Assembly: GCA_003445795.1 (NCBI GenBank)
Contig: DMCN01000112.1
Span: 20,688 to 33,542, forward strand
From: Gallionellaceae bacterium
Lineage (GTDB): Bacteria; Pseudomonadota; Gammaproteobacteria; Burkholderiales; Gallionellaceae
Direction of reading: 5' to 3'
Length of the DNA stretch: 12,855 nt
The position numbers and the translations under genes were made by a program. Shown piece after piece: positions 1-7,079 of the stretch; position 1 is the stretch's first letter; each line of letters opens with the position of its first letter. Under the pieces are notes generated by a model. The model was not told the origin of the DNA. It did no database searches and worked only from the letters and a program-made list of their open reading frames with translations.

Positions 1-156
1 CATCATCACGCCCATGATGCTTTTCGCGTTCACGCGGCGACCGTTGCGCGACAGCCACACTTCGCAGGGATACTGTGAAGCGAGCTGGGTGAGTTTGGCG
101 GAAGCGCGGGCATGCAAGCCGAGCTTGTTAATGATTTGCGCATCTTGTTGCTGCAT
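1..156 (-). CDS. ptsH: Phosphocarrier protein HPr (PTS), 3' end beyond window
   Basis: HPr carries phosphate from enzyme I to EIIA proteins in the cytoplasm. The 52 visible codons begin MQQQDAQIINKLGLHARA and contain the HPr active-site block LGLHARAS, with the phosphorylated histidine at residue 15. The second regulatory block NAKSIMG places a serine exactly at residue 46, as in classical HPr. The ATG at 154-156 has a GGAAGG Shine-Dalgarno five bases upstream. The start lies inside the end of the EIIA gene, a 29-bp overlap in another frame, so the two are surely cotranscribed and probably coupled. The C-terminal 35-40 residues lie left of the window. In related bacteria ptsI (enzyme I) normally follows, but it is not visible here. 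Ser46 suggests possible HPr kinase control, which is an inference. Confidence 0.95.
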   Translation of the reverse strand, partial: MQQQDAQIINKLGLHARASAKLTQLASQYPCEVWLSRNGRRVNAKSIMGVMM

Positions 157-550
157 CTGAGCCTTCCGAATCAATTGTGACGATACATTCCTTGCCGCCT
201 TCCAGTGCGCGTTGAACCAGTTCCGCCAGCGGTTTGTTGGTATAGCAGGACACGCGCAGCAACATGGGCAGGTTCACTCCGGCTACGCCCTCGATGCGCC
301 CCGGCAGGCAGACGCGTCGGGCGATGTTGCAGGGCGTCGCGCCGAACACATCGGACAGCAGCAGTACGCCGTCACCGCTGTCGAGCTGCGCGATGAGCGC
401 GCGGGCTTCGGCTTCCTTGACGGCCGGGTCGTCGTTCGCTAGGACCGATAACGACTTCAGGTGCGGAGGCACGTTGCCCAATACGTGGCGTATGCAATCG
501 ATCAGGCTGTCGCCCAGACCGTTATGTGTGACAAGCAGGATACCGACCAA
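128..550 (-). CDS. PTS EIIA component, mannose/fructose family (regulatory type)
   Basis: A cytoplasmic 140-residue EIIA domain of the mannose (EIIA-Man, PF03610) fold. It opens MVGILLVTHNGLG, with the phospho-accepting His9 in the conserved VTHxxLG loop. The central GVLLLSDVFGATPCN and GVNLPMLLR segments are also family hallmarks. The length matches a stand-alone EIIA with no IIB, IIC or IID partner beside it. This arrangement with HPr is typical of incomplete proteobacterial PTS systems thought to regulate rather than import sugar. No ATG fits: the frame is closed by a stop immediately upstream, and TTG at 548-550 directly follows the TGA of the preceding gene. A GGGAG eight bases upstream supports the TTG start. 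Translation probably depends on coupling to the upstream gene. Confidence 0.93.
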   Translation of the reverse strand: MVGILLVTHNGLGDSLIDCIRHVLGNVPPHLKSLSVLANDDPAVKEAEARALIAQLDSGDGVLLLSDVFGATPCNIARRVCLPGRIEGVAGVNLPMLLRVSCYTNKPLAELVQRALEGGKECIVTIDSEGSDAATRCANH

Positions 551-751
551 TCAATACACTCCCATTACATAGCCCAGCACCGTGACGACGAGCATCAGGA
601 CCAACGAGCCGTAGAGCACGATATTGCGCACGGCTGCCGCCTTGGCGGCATCGTTGCGGTTCTCTTCATCCACTATTGCGCCGATCTTCTTCAGTGCATG
701 CAACCCTGCGGTGCGACGGATGTTCTGTTGCAACGGATCGTCAAGACTCAT
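551..751 (-). CDS. Small single-span membrane protein of unknown function (66 aa)
   Basis: I do not recognise this protein. The N-terminal 43 residues are hydrophilic and charged (RR at 12-13, KK at 21-22, then an acidic/Asn stretch). They are followed by one clear transmembrane helix at about 44-63 (IVLYGSLVLMLVVTVLGYVMG) and almost no tail. The positive charges before the helix suggest the N-terminus is cytoplasmic. The ATG overlaps the apbE stop in an ATGA, and the stop TGA directly abuts the TTG of the EIIA gene, so it is embedded in the operon and should be made in step with both. No flavinylation motif of the (D/S)xxxGA(T/S) kind is present, so it is not an evident ApbE substrate. A role as a membrane partner of ApbE or of the PTS proteins is only a guess from position. 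Confidence 0.8.
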   Translation of the reverse strand: MSLDDPLQQNIRRTAGLHALKKIGAIVDEENRNDAAKAAAVRNIVLYGSLVLMLVVTVLGYVMGVY

Positions 752-1791
752 GGCGCGACCTCGCGACGGGTGGATTCATTGGTGAATTTTAGCCGTTTCT
801 GCATGGCAGCGGTGAGATGCACCACGCCTTCTCCGTCGACCAGCAGGGCTTCTTCGATCTGCATCCTGAGTGCCGCATTGGTCCAGCCCGCAGCGCCGGC
901 GATGAAAAGCGGTTTCGAATTCGAGTCCGAGCGCAAGCCCGCATGCTCGCCACGGACGAGGATGGTGACAGCCTGCACGTCCTGTACGGGATAGCCGCTG
1001 CGCGGATCGATCAGGTGGCAATAGCGTTTTCCATCCAGCTCGAAGTAGCGCTGATAATCGCCCGAAGTACCAATAGCTTCGCCGTCGCGCAGTTCCAGAA
1101 TGGCTAGCGGCCCCGGCTTGCGCGGATGCTGGATGCCGACCATCCAGGGACGCGTGCCATGTGTGCCCAGCGCCATCACGTTGCCGCCGATATTGATAAG
1201 CGCGTTATGGATGCCCTGCTCTTTGAGGATGGTGACGGCGCGATCCAGCGCGTAGCCTTTGGCGTAGCCACCGAGGTCGAGCTTCACTATGCGGTTTCTA
1301 CTTGAGGCGGTTTTCCATGCAATATGAGAAAGAATGGAAATGTCGCTCATCTGCGGCTTCGCCTTCACCAGTGCGGCGACCTTCTTTGCATCCGGCAGCA
1401 CCGCCTTGAAATCGTCGGCCTGGAAACCCCAGGTCTGGATCAGTCCGCCGATGGCCGGATTGAACAGCCCTTCCGACTGCGCCGAAACCAGTGTGGCATC
1501 CTTCAACATCTCCGCCAGTTCGGGCGAGACCTGCATGCTCTTGCCCTGCGCGATGGCTGTATTCAACGAACTCAATTCGGAGGGTTTCCACGCGTGCAAT
1601 GTGTCATGCAGGCGCTGGAACTCGTGCATCACGGCGACGGTCGCCTGCCGCGCCTTGGCCTCGTCCTCGCCGTAGATGCTCACGTCCACCTGCGTGCCGA
1701 AGACGTAAGCCTGCTCCTGGTAGAACAGCTCCTTGCCACAGGCGGACAACAGCAAGGCCAGCGTCAACAGCAGCAGACGGGCCAGACTCAT
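748..1791 (-). CDS. apbE: ApbE-family FAD:protein FMN transferase lipoprotein
   Basis: ApbE proteins attach FMN to Thr/Ser of target flavoproteins on the periplasmic side, using FAD and Mg2+. The 347-residue product starts with a short lipoprotein signal and the lipobox LSAC (Cys18 is the lipidated residue), so it should be anchored outside the inner membrane. Family blocks are in order: LDLGGYAKG at 171-179, GTSGDYQRYF at 241-250, and HLIDPRSGYP at 259-268. One feature is odd. The metal-site block normally reading ADAxxT appears as SDSNSK at 288-293, keeping the Asp but with Lys in place of the Thr. The start overlaps the gshA stop as ATGA. No target flavoprotein is visible nearby. The family assignment is secure; catalytic competence is less so. 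Confidence 0.93.
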   Translation of the reverse strand: MSLARLLLLTLALLLSACGKELFYQEQAYVFGTQVDVSIYGEDEAKARQATVAVMHEFQRLHDTLHAWKPSELSSLNTAIAQGKSMQVSPELAEMLKDATLVSAQSEGLFNPAIGGLIQTWGFQADDFKAVLPDAKKVAALVKAKPQMSDISILSHIAWKTASSRNRIVKLDLGGYAKGYALDRAVTILKEQGIHNALINIGGNVMALGTHGTRPWMVGIQHPRKPGPLAILELRDGEAIGTSGDYQRYFELDGKRYCHLIDPRSGYPVQDVQAVTILVRGEHAGLRSDSNSKPLFIAGAAGWTNAALRMQIEEALLVDGEGVVHLTAAMQKRLKFTNESTRREVAP

Positions 1792-3062
1792 TGCTGCATC
1801 TCTTCGATCTCGATGGCCGCCGCCAGCATCGCCAGTCTGCCCACCACGCCGTAAGCGTAGAAACGGTTGGGCGTGTCGTCCGGCGCACAGTCGGGGTTGG
1901 GGAAGGCGCAGCAGGATTCGAACGCGAGCGGAGAGAACTGCATGCCGGGTGCGTTGAGGTTCTCGTCCACGCCGCGGCTGTTGTGGACGCGGTAGAAGCC
2001 GCCGACCACGAAATGGTCGACCATGTAGATGACCGGCTCGGCCACTGCGCCGTCGATGTCCTCGAAGGTGTACACCCCTTCCTGGATCAACACGTCGCTA
2101 ACCTGCAGTCCCTCTTTTACCACGGCCATCTTGTTGCGCTGCTTGCGGTTGAGGTCGCGCACTTCGCTGCCGTCCTTCACTGTCATGATGCCCATGCCGT
2201 AGGTGCCGGCATCCGCCTTGACGATGACGAAGGGATCGTCCTTCACGCCATATTGTTCATACTTGTCGGCGATGCGTTCCAGCACGAGATCGACCTGCGC
2301 AGCGAGGCAATCCTCTCCGGTGCGTGCGTGGAAATCCACTTTGTCGCATACGGCGAAATAGGGGTTGATCAGCCAGGGATCGATGTTGAGCAGCTTGGCG
2401 AAGTCGTCGGCCACTTTGTCGTAGGCGCCGAAATGCCTGGACTTGCGTCGCGTCGTCCAGCCCGCTTCCAGCGGTGGCAACACGGCCTGCTCCAGATTCT
2501 TGAGCAAGTCCGGCACGCCGGCGGAAAGGTCGTTGTTGAGCAATACCACGCACGGGTCGAAGCCGTCACTCAGGCCGAGACGGTTGCCAGTGCGTACGAG
2601 GGGTTCCAACAGCAGCGAGGCGCCATTCGGTAACTCAAGCGTCGTCGGCTGCGTGATCTCGGGTAGCAGCGAACCGATGCGTACTTTCAAGCCGGCATTG
2701 CGCAGGATCTGTGAAAGGTGCGCCACGTTCTGCAGATAGAACTGGTTGCGCGTGTGGTTCTCCGGAATCAACAGCGCGCCGCGCGCTTCCGGGCAGATCT
2801 TCTCGATGGCGCTCTGCGCGGCCTGCACGCTCAACGACATGAAGTCGGGATTCAGATTGTTGAAACCGCCGGGAAACAGGTTGGTGTCCACTGGCGCCAG
2901 CTTGAAGCCGCTGTTGCGCAAGTCGACCGAACTGTAGAACGGGATGGTGTGTTCCAGCCATTGGGTGCGGAACCAGCGCTCGATCGCGGTCTGCTCGTCG
3001 AGGAAGCGCCGCTCCAGATCGAGTAAGGGGCCTTTGAGTGCGGTGGTGAGGTGGGGAACCAT
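1788..3062 (-). CDS. gshA: Glutamate-cysteine ligase, T. ferrooxidans-type GshA
   Basis: This enzyme catalyses ATP-dependent joining of glutamate and cysteine, the first step of glutathione synthesis in the cytoplasm. The sequence belongs to the proteobacterial family first described in Acidithiobacillus/Thiobacillus ferrooxidans (PF08886/TIGR02049). It is unlike E. coli GshA in sequence. Recognisable segments are the opening MVPHLTTALKGPLL, SVDLRNSGFKLAPVDTNLFP, and the glycine-rich VIVKADAGTYGMGIMTVKD that resembles a nucleotide-binding loop. The frame is open to a GTG at 3089, but the TAGAAT -10 element at 3090-3095 places the transcript start inside that interval. The ATG at 3062 (424 aa) is therefore preferred, and it matches the family's usual N-terminus as I recall it. 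The stop overlaps apbE (ATGA). The gshB gene, often next in betaproteobacteria, is not here. Confidence 0.94.
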   Translation of the reverse strand: MVPHLTTALKGPLLDLERRFLDEQTAIERWFRTQWLEHTIPFYSSVDLRNSGFKLAPVDTNLFPGGFNNLNPDFMSLSVQAAQSAIEKICPEARGALLIPENHTRNQFYLQNVAHLSQILRNAGLKVRIGSLLPEITQPTTLELPNGASLLLEPLVRTGNRLGLSDGFDPCVVLLNNDLSAGVPDLLKNLEQAVLPPLEAGWTTRRKSRHFGAYDKVADDFAKLLNIDPWLINPYFAVCDKVDFHARTGEDCLAAQVDLVLERIADKYEQYGVKDDPFVIVKADAGTYGMGIMTVKDGSEVRDLNRKQRNKMAVVKEGLQVSDVLIQEGVYTFEDIDGAVAEPVIYMVDHFVVGGFYRVHNSRGVDENLNAPGMQFSPLAFESCCAFPNPDCAPDDTPNRFYAYGVVGRLAMLAAAIEIEEMQQ

Positions 3063-3089
3063 GGGACGGCCGAGAATTAAAGGTGCCAC

Positions 3090-3116
3090 ATTCTAGCCGA
3101 TTTGGAAGGAACCCAA
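3090..3116 (-). promoter_or_regulatory. Candidate sigma70 promoter of the gshA-apbE-PTS operon
   Basis: Read on the minus strand, TTGGGT (3116-3111) and TAGAAT (3095-3090) are separated by 15 bases. The -10 is good; the -35 and its short spacing are weak. Transcription would start near 3083, about 20 bases before the ATG at 3062. The -35 begins immediately after the T-tract of the upstream gene's terminator, so the terminator and promoter abut. Confidence 0.5.
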
Positions 3117-3117
3117 T

Positions 3118-3142
3118 AAAAACGCCCGCGCGCGGCGGGCGT
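3118..3142 (-). terminator. Intrinsic terminator of the exported-protein gene
   Basis: A perfect 8-bp GC-rich stem pairs ACGCCCGC (3122-3129) with GCGGGCGT (3135-3142) around a 5-base loop. On the minus strand it is followed by TTTTT (3122-3118). It lies 24 bases after the TGA of the minus-strand gene ending at 3166 and insulates it from the gshA promoter. Confidence 0.9.
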
Positions 3143-3165
3143 CAACAGGAAGCGTAAAGCAAGCG

Positions 3166-4260
3166 TCAGAGGTAGTCGTCCAGTTCGTCTTCGATATCCT
3201 CGTTTGCATCCTTGGCGTAATCGTTGATGAAATCCTTGACCAGATTCATCACCTCTTTGCCGTTCAGCCCTTTGTAGGGATAGTGCGCCCCGACATATAC
3301 CCAATTGGCGTCCCACGATACTTGCATCTGATCGGCCTTCTCGAATCTGTTCTTGTCGGCCCACTTTTGAACCGCTGCACCAGCCTTGGCGAGAACTTCC
3401 GCTGAGCTGGCCGGCTTGTGCTGCACCCCCAGCCACAACACCATTTTTTCGCCATCGTTCTGTACCCAGATCTTGTACGGGTCGTAGTAGGCGCTCCAGT
3501 AGCCTTCCTTCACGCCGGAGGTCTCTTCCTTGTAACCCTCATGCAATATCGGGTTGAGGGTGTGAAACTCGTTCTTGTTCAGATAGGTAAGGTTGGCACC
3601 TTTCAGGCGATCCCATGTCGCCATGCGCGTGAGCTCCTTGCCGGTGGTGACGTCGCACAACAGGAACTGCGCCTGACCGGTCAGCCAGACGAGGCGATCC
3701 GTGACATCGTCCTGGTCCAGGCCCTTGGAGAAATCGGTTACCGCCACGAGGGTATAGGCACCGTTGGCCCGCACGAGCTCCACCTGGGTGTCCTTGTATT
3801 CCTTCGCCATCTCTGCGCGCCTTTCCTGTATCTGTTTCTCGACCAGTGGCGCCTCCTCGTCACTCACCGCTTGTGTCAGGAAAGCGAAGGTCATGCGATT
3901 GCCGAAGTTTTCGACGGCGGCGGGCATTCTGTAGGACATCATCGGGCGCATCCCGCCCGTCGCGTAACCGGATGCCTCGATGTTGCATAACGTGAACAGG
4001 TTCAGTCGCCATGCGCCACCGGTGGCCGATTGAGCCTGGTACTGGCTGCTGCGCACATCACACACCTGCGGGGCGGGCGGATTGCCGCTGCTCCCGCCGT
4101 TGCGCTTCCACCTCTCGCCGCAGGCATTTGCGAGTGAGGTGGAGAAATCGCTGAAACTGAAATTCTGCTGGTCGGCGGCGATGGAAGGAACTGTGAACGA
4201 GCAGCCGATCAGCAGCATTGCTGTCAACCGTGAGATATCGCATATCCAAGGGGGTGTCAT
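3166..4260 (-). CDS. Exported protein of unknown function (364 aa)
   Basis: I do not recognise the family. The N-terminus has a hydrophobic stretch LTAMLLIGCSFTVPSIAA typical of a signal peptide, with a plausible signal peptidase I site around SIA/AD. A LIGC lipobox-like match lies inside the same stretch, so a lipoprotein is an alternative. The mature part is soluble, rich in aromatic residues (YWSAYYDPYKIW, WDANWVYVGAHYPYKG), has a few cysteines near its N-terminus, and ends in a strongly acidic tail (DANEDIEDELDDYL). No repeats or further membrane spans are visible. The frame also has an ATG at 4266, but GGAGG touches that codon and sits an ideal six bases before the ATG at 4260, so I chose 4260. 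The gene is monocistronic, bracketed by a consensus-like promoter and a strong terminator. Periplasmic location is inferred. Confidence 0.82.
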   Translation of the reverse strand: MTPPWICDISRLTAMLLIGCSFTVPSIAADQQNFSFSDFSTSLANACGERWKRNGGSSGNPPAPQVCDVRSSQYQAQSATGGAWRLNLFTLCNIEASGYATGGMRPMMSYRMPAAVENFGNRMTFAFLTQAVSDEEAPLVEKQIQERRAEMAKEYKDTQVELVRANGAYTLVAVTDFSKGLDQDDVTDRLVWLTGQAQFLLCDVTTGKELTRMATWDRLKGANLTYLNKNEFHTLNPILHEGYKEETSGVKEGYWSAYYDPYKIWVQNDGEKMVLWLGVQHKPASSAEVLAKAGAAVQKWADKNRFEKADQMQVSWDANWVYVGAHYPYKGLNGKEVMNLVKDFINDYAKDANEDIEDELDDYL

Positions 4261-4594
4261 CTTCATCCTCCAGGCAGGGGTTGAGAGGAGTCCATTATAT
4301 TTCCCCCGGGTTTGCCGGACAATCCAATGTTTGCGTGTGGCGGCGGCGTTGCGCGTTCCGCCATGTCGTTGTTCGCCTTGATTCTCACCATGGTCTTAAC
4401 CGTGGCAGAAGGGATATTCCTTTACTTCTCCGGAATCCATGGGATCAGGCGCAGCCCATCCGGGCCATCCACGAGTGAGGACGGCCCTCCGGCAGAGCAG
4501 AGATTGGTGAACACCGAATCGCCCACCGTCACTGAAACAGCTCCGCTGCTGGCGATGCCGGCCAAGCAGATGGTGCTGGTGAGGTGTTTTGCGG
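4261..4594. other. 334-bp stretch with no convincing gene
   Basis: This interval separates two minus-strand genes of unknown function. Its first 60 bases hold the ribosome site and promoter of the exported-protein gene. The rest has no RNA gene or U-tract terminator that I can see. Two overlapping open frames exist. The minus frame ends at 4422 and reads through to the end of the neighbouring gene, ending LVDGPDGLRLIPWIPEK with GC-rich third positions. The plus frame from 4312 or later encodes a hydrophobic segment (SLFALILTMVLTVAEGIFLYF). Neither has a good ribosome site or family match, so neither is called as a gene. Confidence 0.55.
4294..4322 (-). promoter_or_regulatory. Sigma70-like promoter of the exported-protein gene
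   Basis: On the minus strand a perfect TATAAT (4299-4294) follows TTGTCC (4322-4317, four of six consensus bases) with the ideal 17-base spacing. It predicts a start near 4287 and a short leader of about 27 bases containing the GGAGG site. Confidence 0.72.
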
Positions 4595-5299
4595 TCAGTC
4601 CGGCAAACGGTTGCGCAACACCTCGCGGTCGAACCACCACTTGTCGCCAACGATGGCATCTATGACCTGTGCCAGACGCGGCAGGAACATCTGCGGTTCG
4701 CGCAGTTCCAGTCGCTTCAGCCATTTATCCATCGCCGCCTGATCTTGCACATTGCTGTGGCGTTTGGCCACCATGGAGATGAGGTTATCGACGAGGAAGC
4801 ACAGGTTTTCATGCTGTTCTTCGTCTGCGCGCAGATCGACCACGTAGCGCGCGGTGATCGCCGCCACGGCAGCGCCGTCGGAATCATCGGGTGTCTCCTC
4901 GACAACATGGATCAGCATGGCGACAGTCAGCTCGGGATCGACCGGAAAGGTGACGGCCAGCCAGATGCCCATGCCCAGGACCGCAAGGGAATCCTCCTGC
5001 CCTGCCTGGAACAGCACGTCGCAGGCTTCCACTGCGTCCGTCCAGGATTCCTGCTGCATGGCCGTGACGAAGGCCTCGCGCGCGATATCCCACGCTTCTT
5101 TCTTGCGCTCCAGCGCGTTCAGAATCTCGGCGATATCCAGTTGCAGCCGCGCGCGTGGCAGGGGGTCGGCAGCGGTCAGTGCGGCAAGCGCCTGCAGCTT
5201 TTCGGCCAGATGACGTTTCATACTGCTGCGTTCTTGTTCGTTTGGCCCGTCATTGGCGTTGTTGATCAGCGGGCCGACGTTGAGGATGCTTTCACTCAT
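4595..5299 (-). CDS. Conserved-looking helical cytoplasmic protein, function unknown (234 aa)
   Basis: I do not recognise a named family. The product lacks a signal peptide or membrane helix. It is acidic and Ala/Leu-rich, with helix pairs that look TPR-like: RARLQLDIAEILNALERKKEAWDIAREAFVTAMQQ at about 49-83, then WTDAVEACDVLFQAGQED. It ends in a Trp-containing segment (GDKWWFDREVLRNRLPD). The TPR-like reading rests on heptad-like spacing only. The ATG at 5297-5299 has no strong Shine-Dalgarno; an alternative ATG at 5221 (MKRHLAEK) is no better. It is divergent from ybiT across a 141-bp region that contains the inverted repeat at 5354-5404, so the two genes may share control. Confidence 0.75.
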   Translation of the reverse strand: MSESILNVGPLINNANDGPNEQERSSMKRHLAEKLQALAALTAADPLPRARLQLDIAEILNALERKKEAWDIAREAFVTAMQQESWTDAVEACDVLFQAGQEDSLAVLGMGIWLAVTFPVDPELTVAMLIHVVEETPDDSDGAAVAAITARYVVDLRADEEQHENLCFLVDNLISMVAKRHSNVQDQAAMDKWLKRLELREPQMFLPRLAQVIDAIVGDKWWFDREVLRNRLPD

Positions 5300-5353
5300 T
5301 GTGATCGTTTGGTATGTGTTTCAGGAGGGTAGCAGTGTAAACCAGGTGACGGT

Positions 5354-5404
5354 CTGACGGGCCAGAGCGGGTTGGAGAAGGCAGGGTTCGGGAAGGCCCG
5401 TCAG
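5354..5404. repeat. Perfect 10-bp inverted repeat, arms 41 bp apart
   Basis: CTGACGGGCC (5354-5363) and GGCCCGTCAG (5395-5404) are exact reverse complements around a purine-rich 31-base spacer. The right arm occupies the -35 side of the ybiT promoter and ends just before its extended -10. Arm-to-arm distance is close to four helical turns, which would suit a paired operator on one face of the helix. A hairpin in RNA from the opposite strand is an alternative. Confidence 0.7.
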
Positions 5405-5413
5405 TGGTAGAAT
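5405..5413 (+). promoter_or_regulatory. Extended -10 promoter of ybiT
   Basis: TGGTAGAAT at 5405-5413 is an extended -10 (TGnTAGAAT) with no convincing -35 upstream. This is normal for extended -10 promoters. The predicted start is near 5420, about 20 bases before the ATG. A TAAGG ribosome site lies seven bases before the ATG at 5441. Confidence 0.6.
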
Positions 5414-5440
5414 GCGCGCCTTCGAAAATAAGGCAGTCCC

Positions 5441-7036
5441 ATGTTATCTACAGCAAATATCACCATGCAGTTCGGCGCCAAGCCGTTGTTCGAGAACGTC
5501 TCCGTCAAATTCGGCGACGGCAACCGCTACGGCCTGATCGGCGCCAACGGTTGCGGCAAGTCCACGTTCATGAAGATCCTGGGCCGCGATCTGGAGCAAA
5601 GCTCCGGCGAAGTCATGCTGGACAAGACCGAGCGACTCGGCAAATTGCGCCAGGACCAGTTCGCCTACGAAGACCAGCGCGTGCTGGATGTAGTGATGAT
5701 GGGCCACACCGAGATGTGGGAAGCAATGTCCGAGCGCGATGCGATCTACGCCAATCCCGATGCTTCCGAAGAAGAGTACATGCGCGCCGCCGATCTGGAA
5801 GCGACCTTTGCCGAATACGACGGCTACACCGCCGAAGCGCGCGCGGGCGAGTTGCTGCTGGGTCTGGGCATCGCCATCGAATTGCACCAGGGCAACATGA
5901 GCGCGGTGGCCCCCGGTTTCAAGCTGCGCGTGCTGCTGGCACAGGCGCTGTTCTCCGATCCGGATATCCTGTTGCTGGACGAGCCCACCAATAACCTGGA
6001 CATCAACACCATCCGCTGGTTGGAAGATATCCTGAACGCGCGCAACTCGACGATGGTGATCATCTCGCACGACCGCCACTTTTTGAACAGCGTGTGCACG
6101 CACATGGCCGACCTGGACTACGGCAAGATCACCGTGTACCCGGGCAACTACAACGATTACATGCTGGCTTCCACGCAGGCGCGCGAGCAGCAATCTTCCG
6201 ACAACGCCAAGGCCAAGGAAAAGGTCGCCGAACTGAAGGCCTTCGTGGCGCGCTTCTCGGCCAACGCTTCCAAGGCGAAACAGGCCACATCGCGCGCGCG
6301 CCAGATCGACAAGATAAAGATCGAGGACATCAAGCCTTCAAGCCGCCAATATCCGTTCATCCGCTTCGAATACGACGAGCGCGACAAGCTGCACCGCGTC
6401 GCGGTGGAAGTGGAGAAGATGGCCAAGGGCTACGACAAGATGTTGTTCTCCAACGTCAACTTCCGCATCGACGCGGGCGAGAAGGTCGCTATCATCGGCC
6501 CTAACGGTATCGGTAAAACGACCCTGCTGCGCTGCCTCGCAGGGGACCTCGCACAGGATACCGGCACCATCAAGTGGGCGGAAAAAGCCAAGCTCGGTTA
6601 CTACGCGCAGGATCACGCGGCCGATTTTGCCGAAGACAAAGAGATGATGGAGTGGATGATCGACTGGCGCGGCCCGCATGACGACGACCAGGTGGTGCGA
6701 GGCACACTGGGCCGTTTGCTGTTTTCGGGCGATGACGTCAAGAAACGAGTGAAGGTGCTGTCCGGCGGCGAAAAGGGCCGTATGCTGTTTGGCAAACTGA
6801 TGCTGGCCAAGCCCAACGTGCTGCTGATGGACGAACCGACCAACCACATGGACATGGAAGCCATCGAGTCGCTCAACACCGCGCTCGATTTGTTCAAGGG
6901 CACATTGATCTTCGTGTCCCACGACCGCGAGTTCGTGTCGTCGCTGGCCACGCGCATCATCGAGATCTCGGCCAAGGGCGTGAACGACTACCACGGAACG
7001 TACGAAGAATTCCTGCGTGACCAGATGGCGGAATAA
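5441..7036 (+). CDS. ybiT: ABC-F family ATPase YbiT
   Basis: A soluble twin-ATPase of the ABC-F class, which bind the ribosome E site and act on translation rather than transport. The 531 residues match E. coli YbiT (530 aa) nearly throughout, from the opening TMQFGAKPLFENVSVKFG onward. Domain 1 has Walker A GANGCGKST (34-42), Walker B with ILLLDE (Glu181) and switch His210. Its signature position reads VAPGFKLRVLLAQAL instead of LSGGxxxR, which is the YbiT hallmark. A charged linker (about 240-310) contains the SRARQIDK segment. Domain 2 has Walker A GPNGIGKTT (353-361), signature LSGGEKGR (440-447) and Walker B LLMDEPTNHMD (Glu465), where Met replaces the usual Leu. There are no membrane segments. 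murI follows after 76 bp on the same strand. Confidence 0.96.
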   Translation: MLSTANITMQFGAKPLFENVSVKFGDGNRYGLIGANGCGKSTFMKILGRDLEQSSGEVMLDKTERLGKLRQDQFAYEDQRVLDVVMMGHTEMWEAMSERDAIYANPDASEEEYMRAADLEATFAEYDGYTAEARAGELLLGLGIAIELHQGNMSAVAPGFKLRVLLAQALFSDPDILLLDEPTNNLDINTIRWLEDILNARNSTMVIISHDRHFLNSVCTHMADLDYGKITVYPGNYNDYMLASTQAREQQSSDNAKAKEKVAELKAFVARFSANASKAKQATSRARQIDKIKIEDIKPSSRQYPFIRFEYDERDKLHRVAVEVEKMAKGYDKMLFSNVNFRIDAGEKVAIIGPNGIGKTTLLRCLAGDLAQDTGTIKWAEKAKLGYYAQDHAADFAEDKEMMEWMIDWRGPHDDDQVVRGTLGRLLFSGDDVKKRVKVLSGGEKGRMLFGKLMLAKPNVLLMDEPTNHMDMEAIESLNTALDLFKGTLIFVSHDREFVSSLATRIIEISAKGVNDYHGTYEEFLRDQMAE

Positions 7037-7079
7037 TATCGTCCTGCCGGTCCTTAGAAAGGCTCCGGGCAGCTTAAAC

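Noticed and set aside
1491..2633. A 380-codon open frame on the plus strand opposite apbE and gshA
   Set aside because: It is antisense to two well-identified genes, has Arg/His/Val-rich shadow composition, and matches no family; GC-rich third positions open such frames by chance.
3063..3089. GTG start for gshA adding nine residues
   Set aside because: The TAGAAT -10 lies at 3090-3095, so the transcript would start inside this stretch; the ATG at 3062 fits the family N-terminus.
4190..4210. LIGC lipobox suggesting the exported protein is a lipoprotein
   Set aside because: The hydrophobic stretch continues well past the Cys to a normal signal peptidase I site, so a lipoprotein call is not secure.
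4312..4665. Plus-strand frame with a hydrophobic segment (SLFALILTMVLTVAEG)
   Set aside because: No ribosome site or promoter is visible, the C-terminal half is low-complexity and antisense to the neighbouring gene, and the start overlaps another gene's promoter region.
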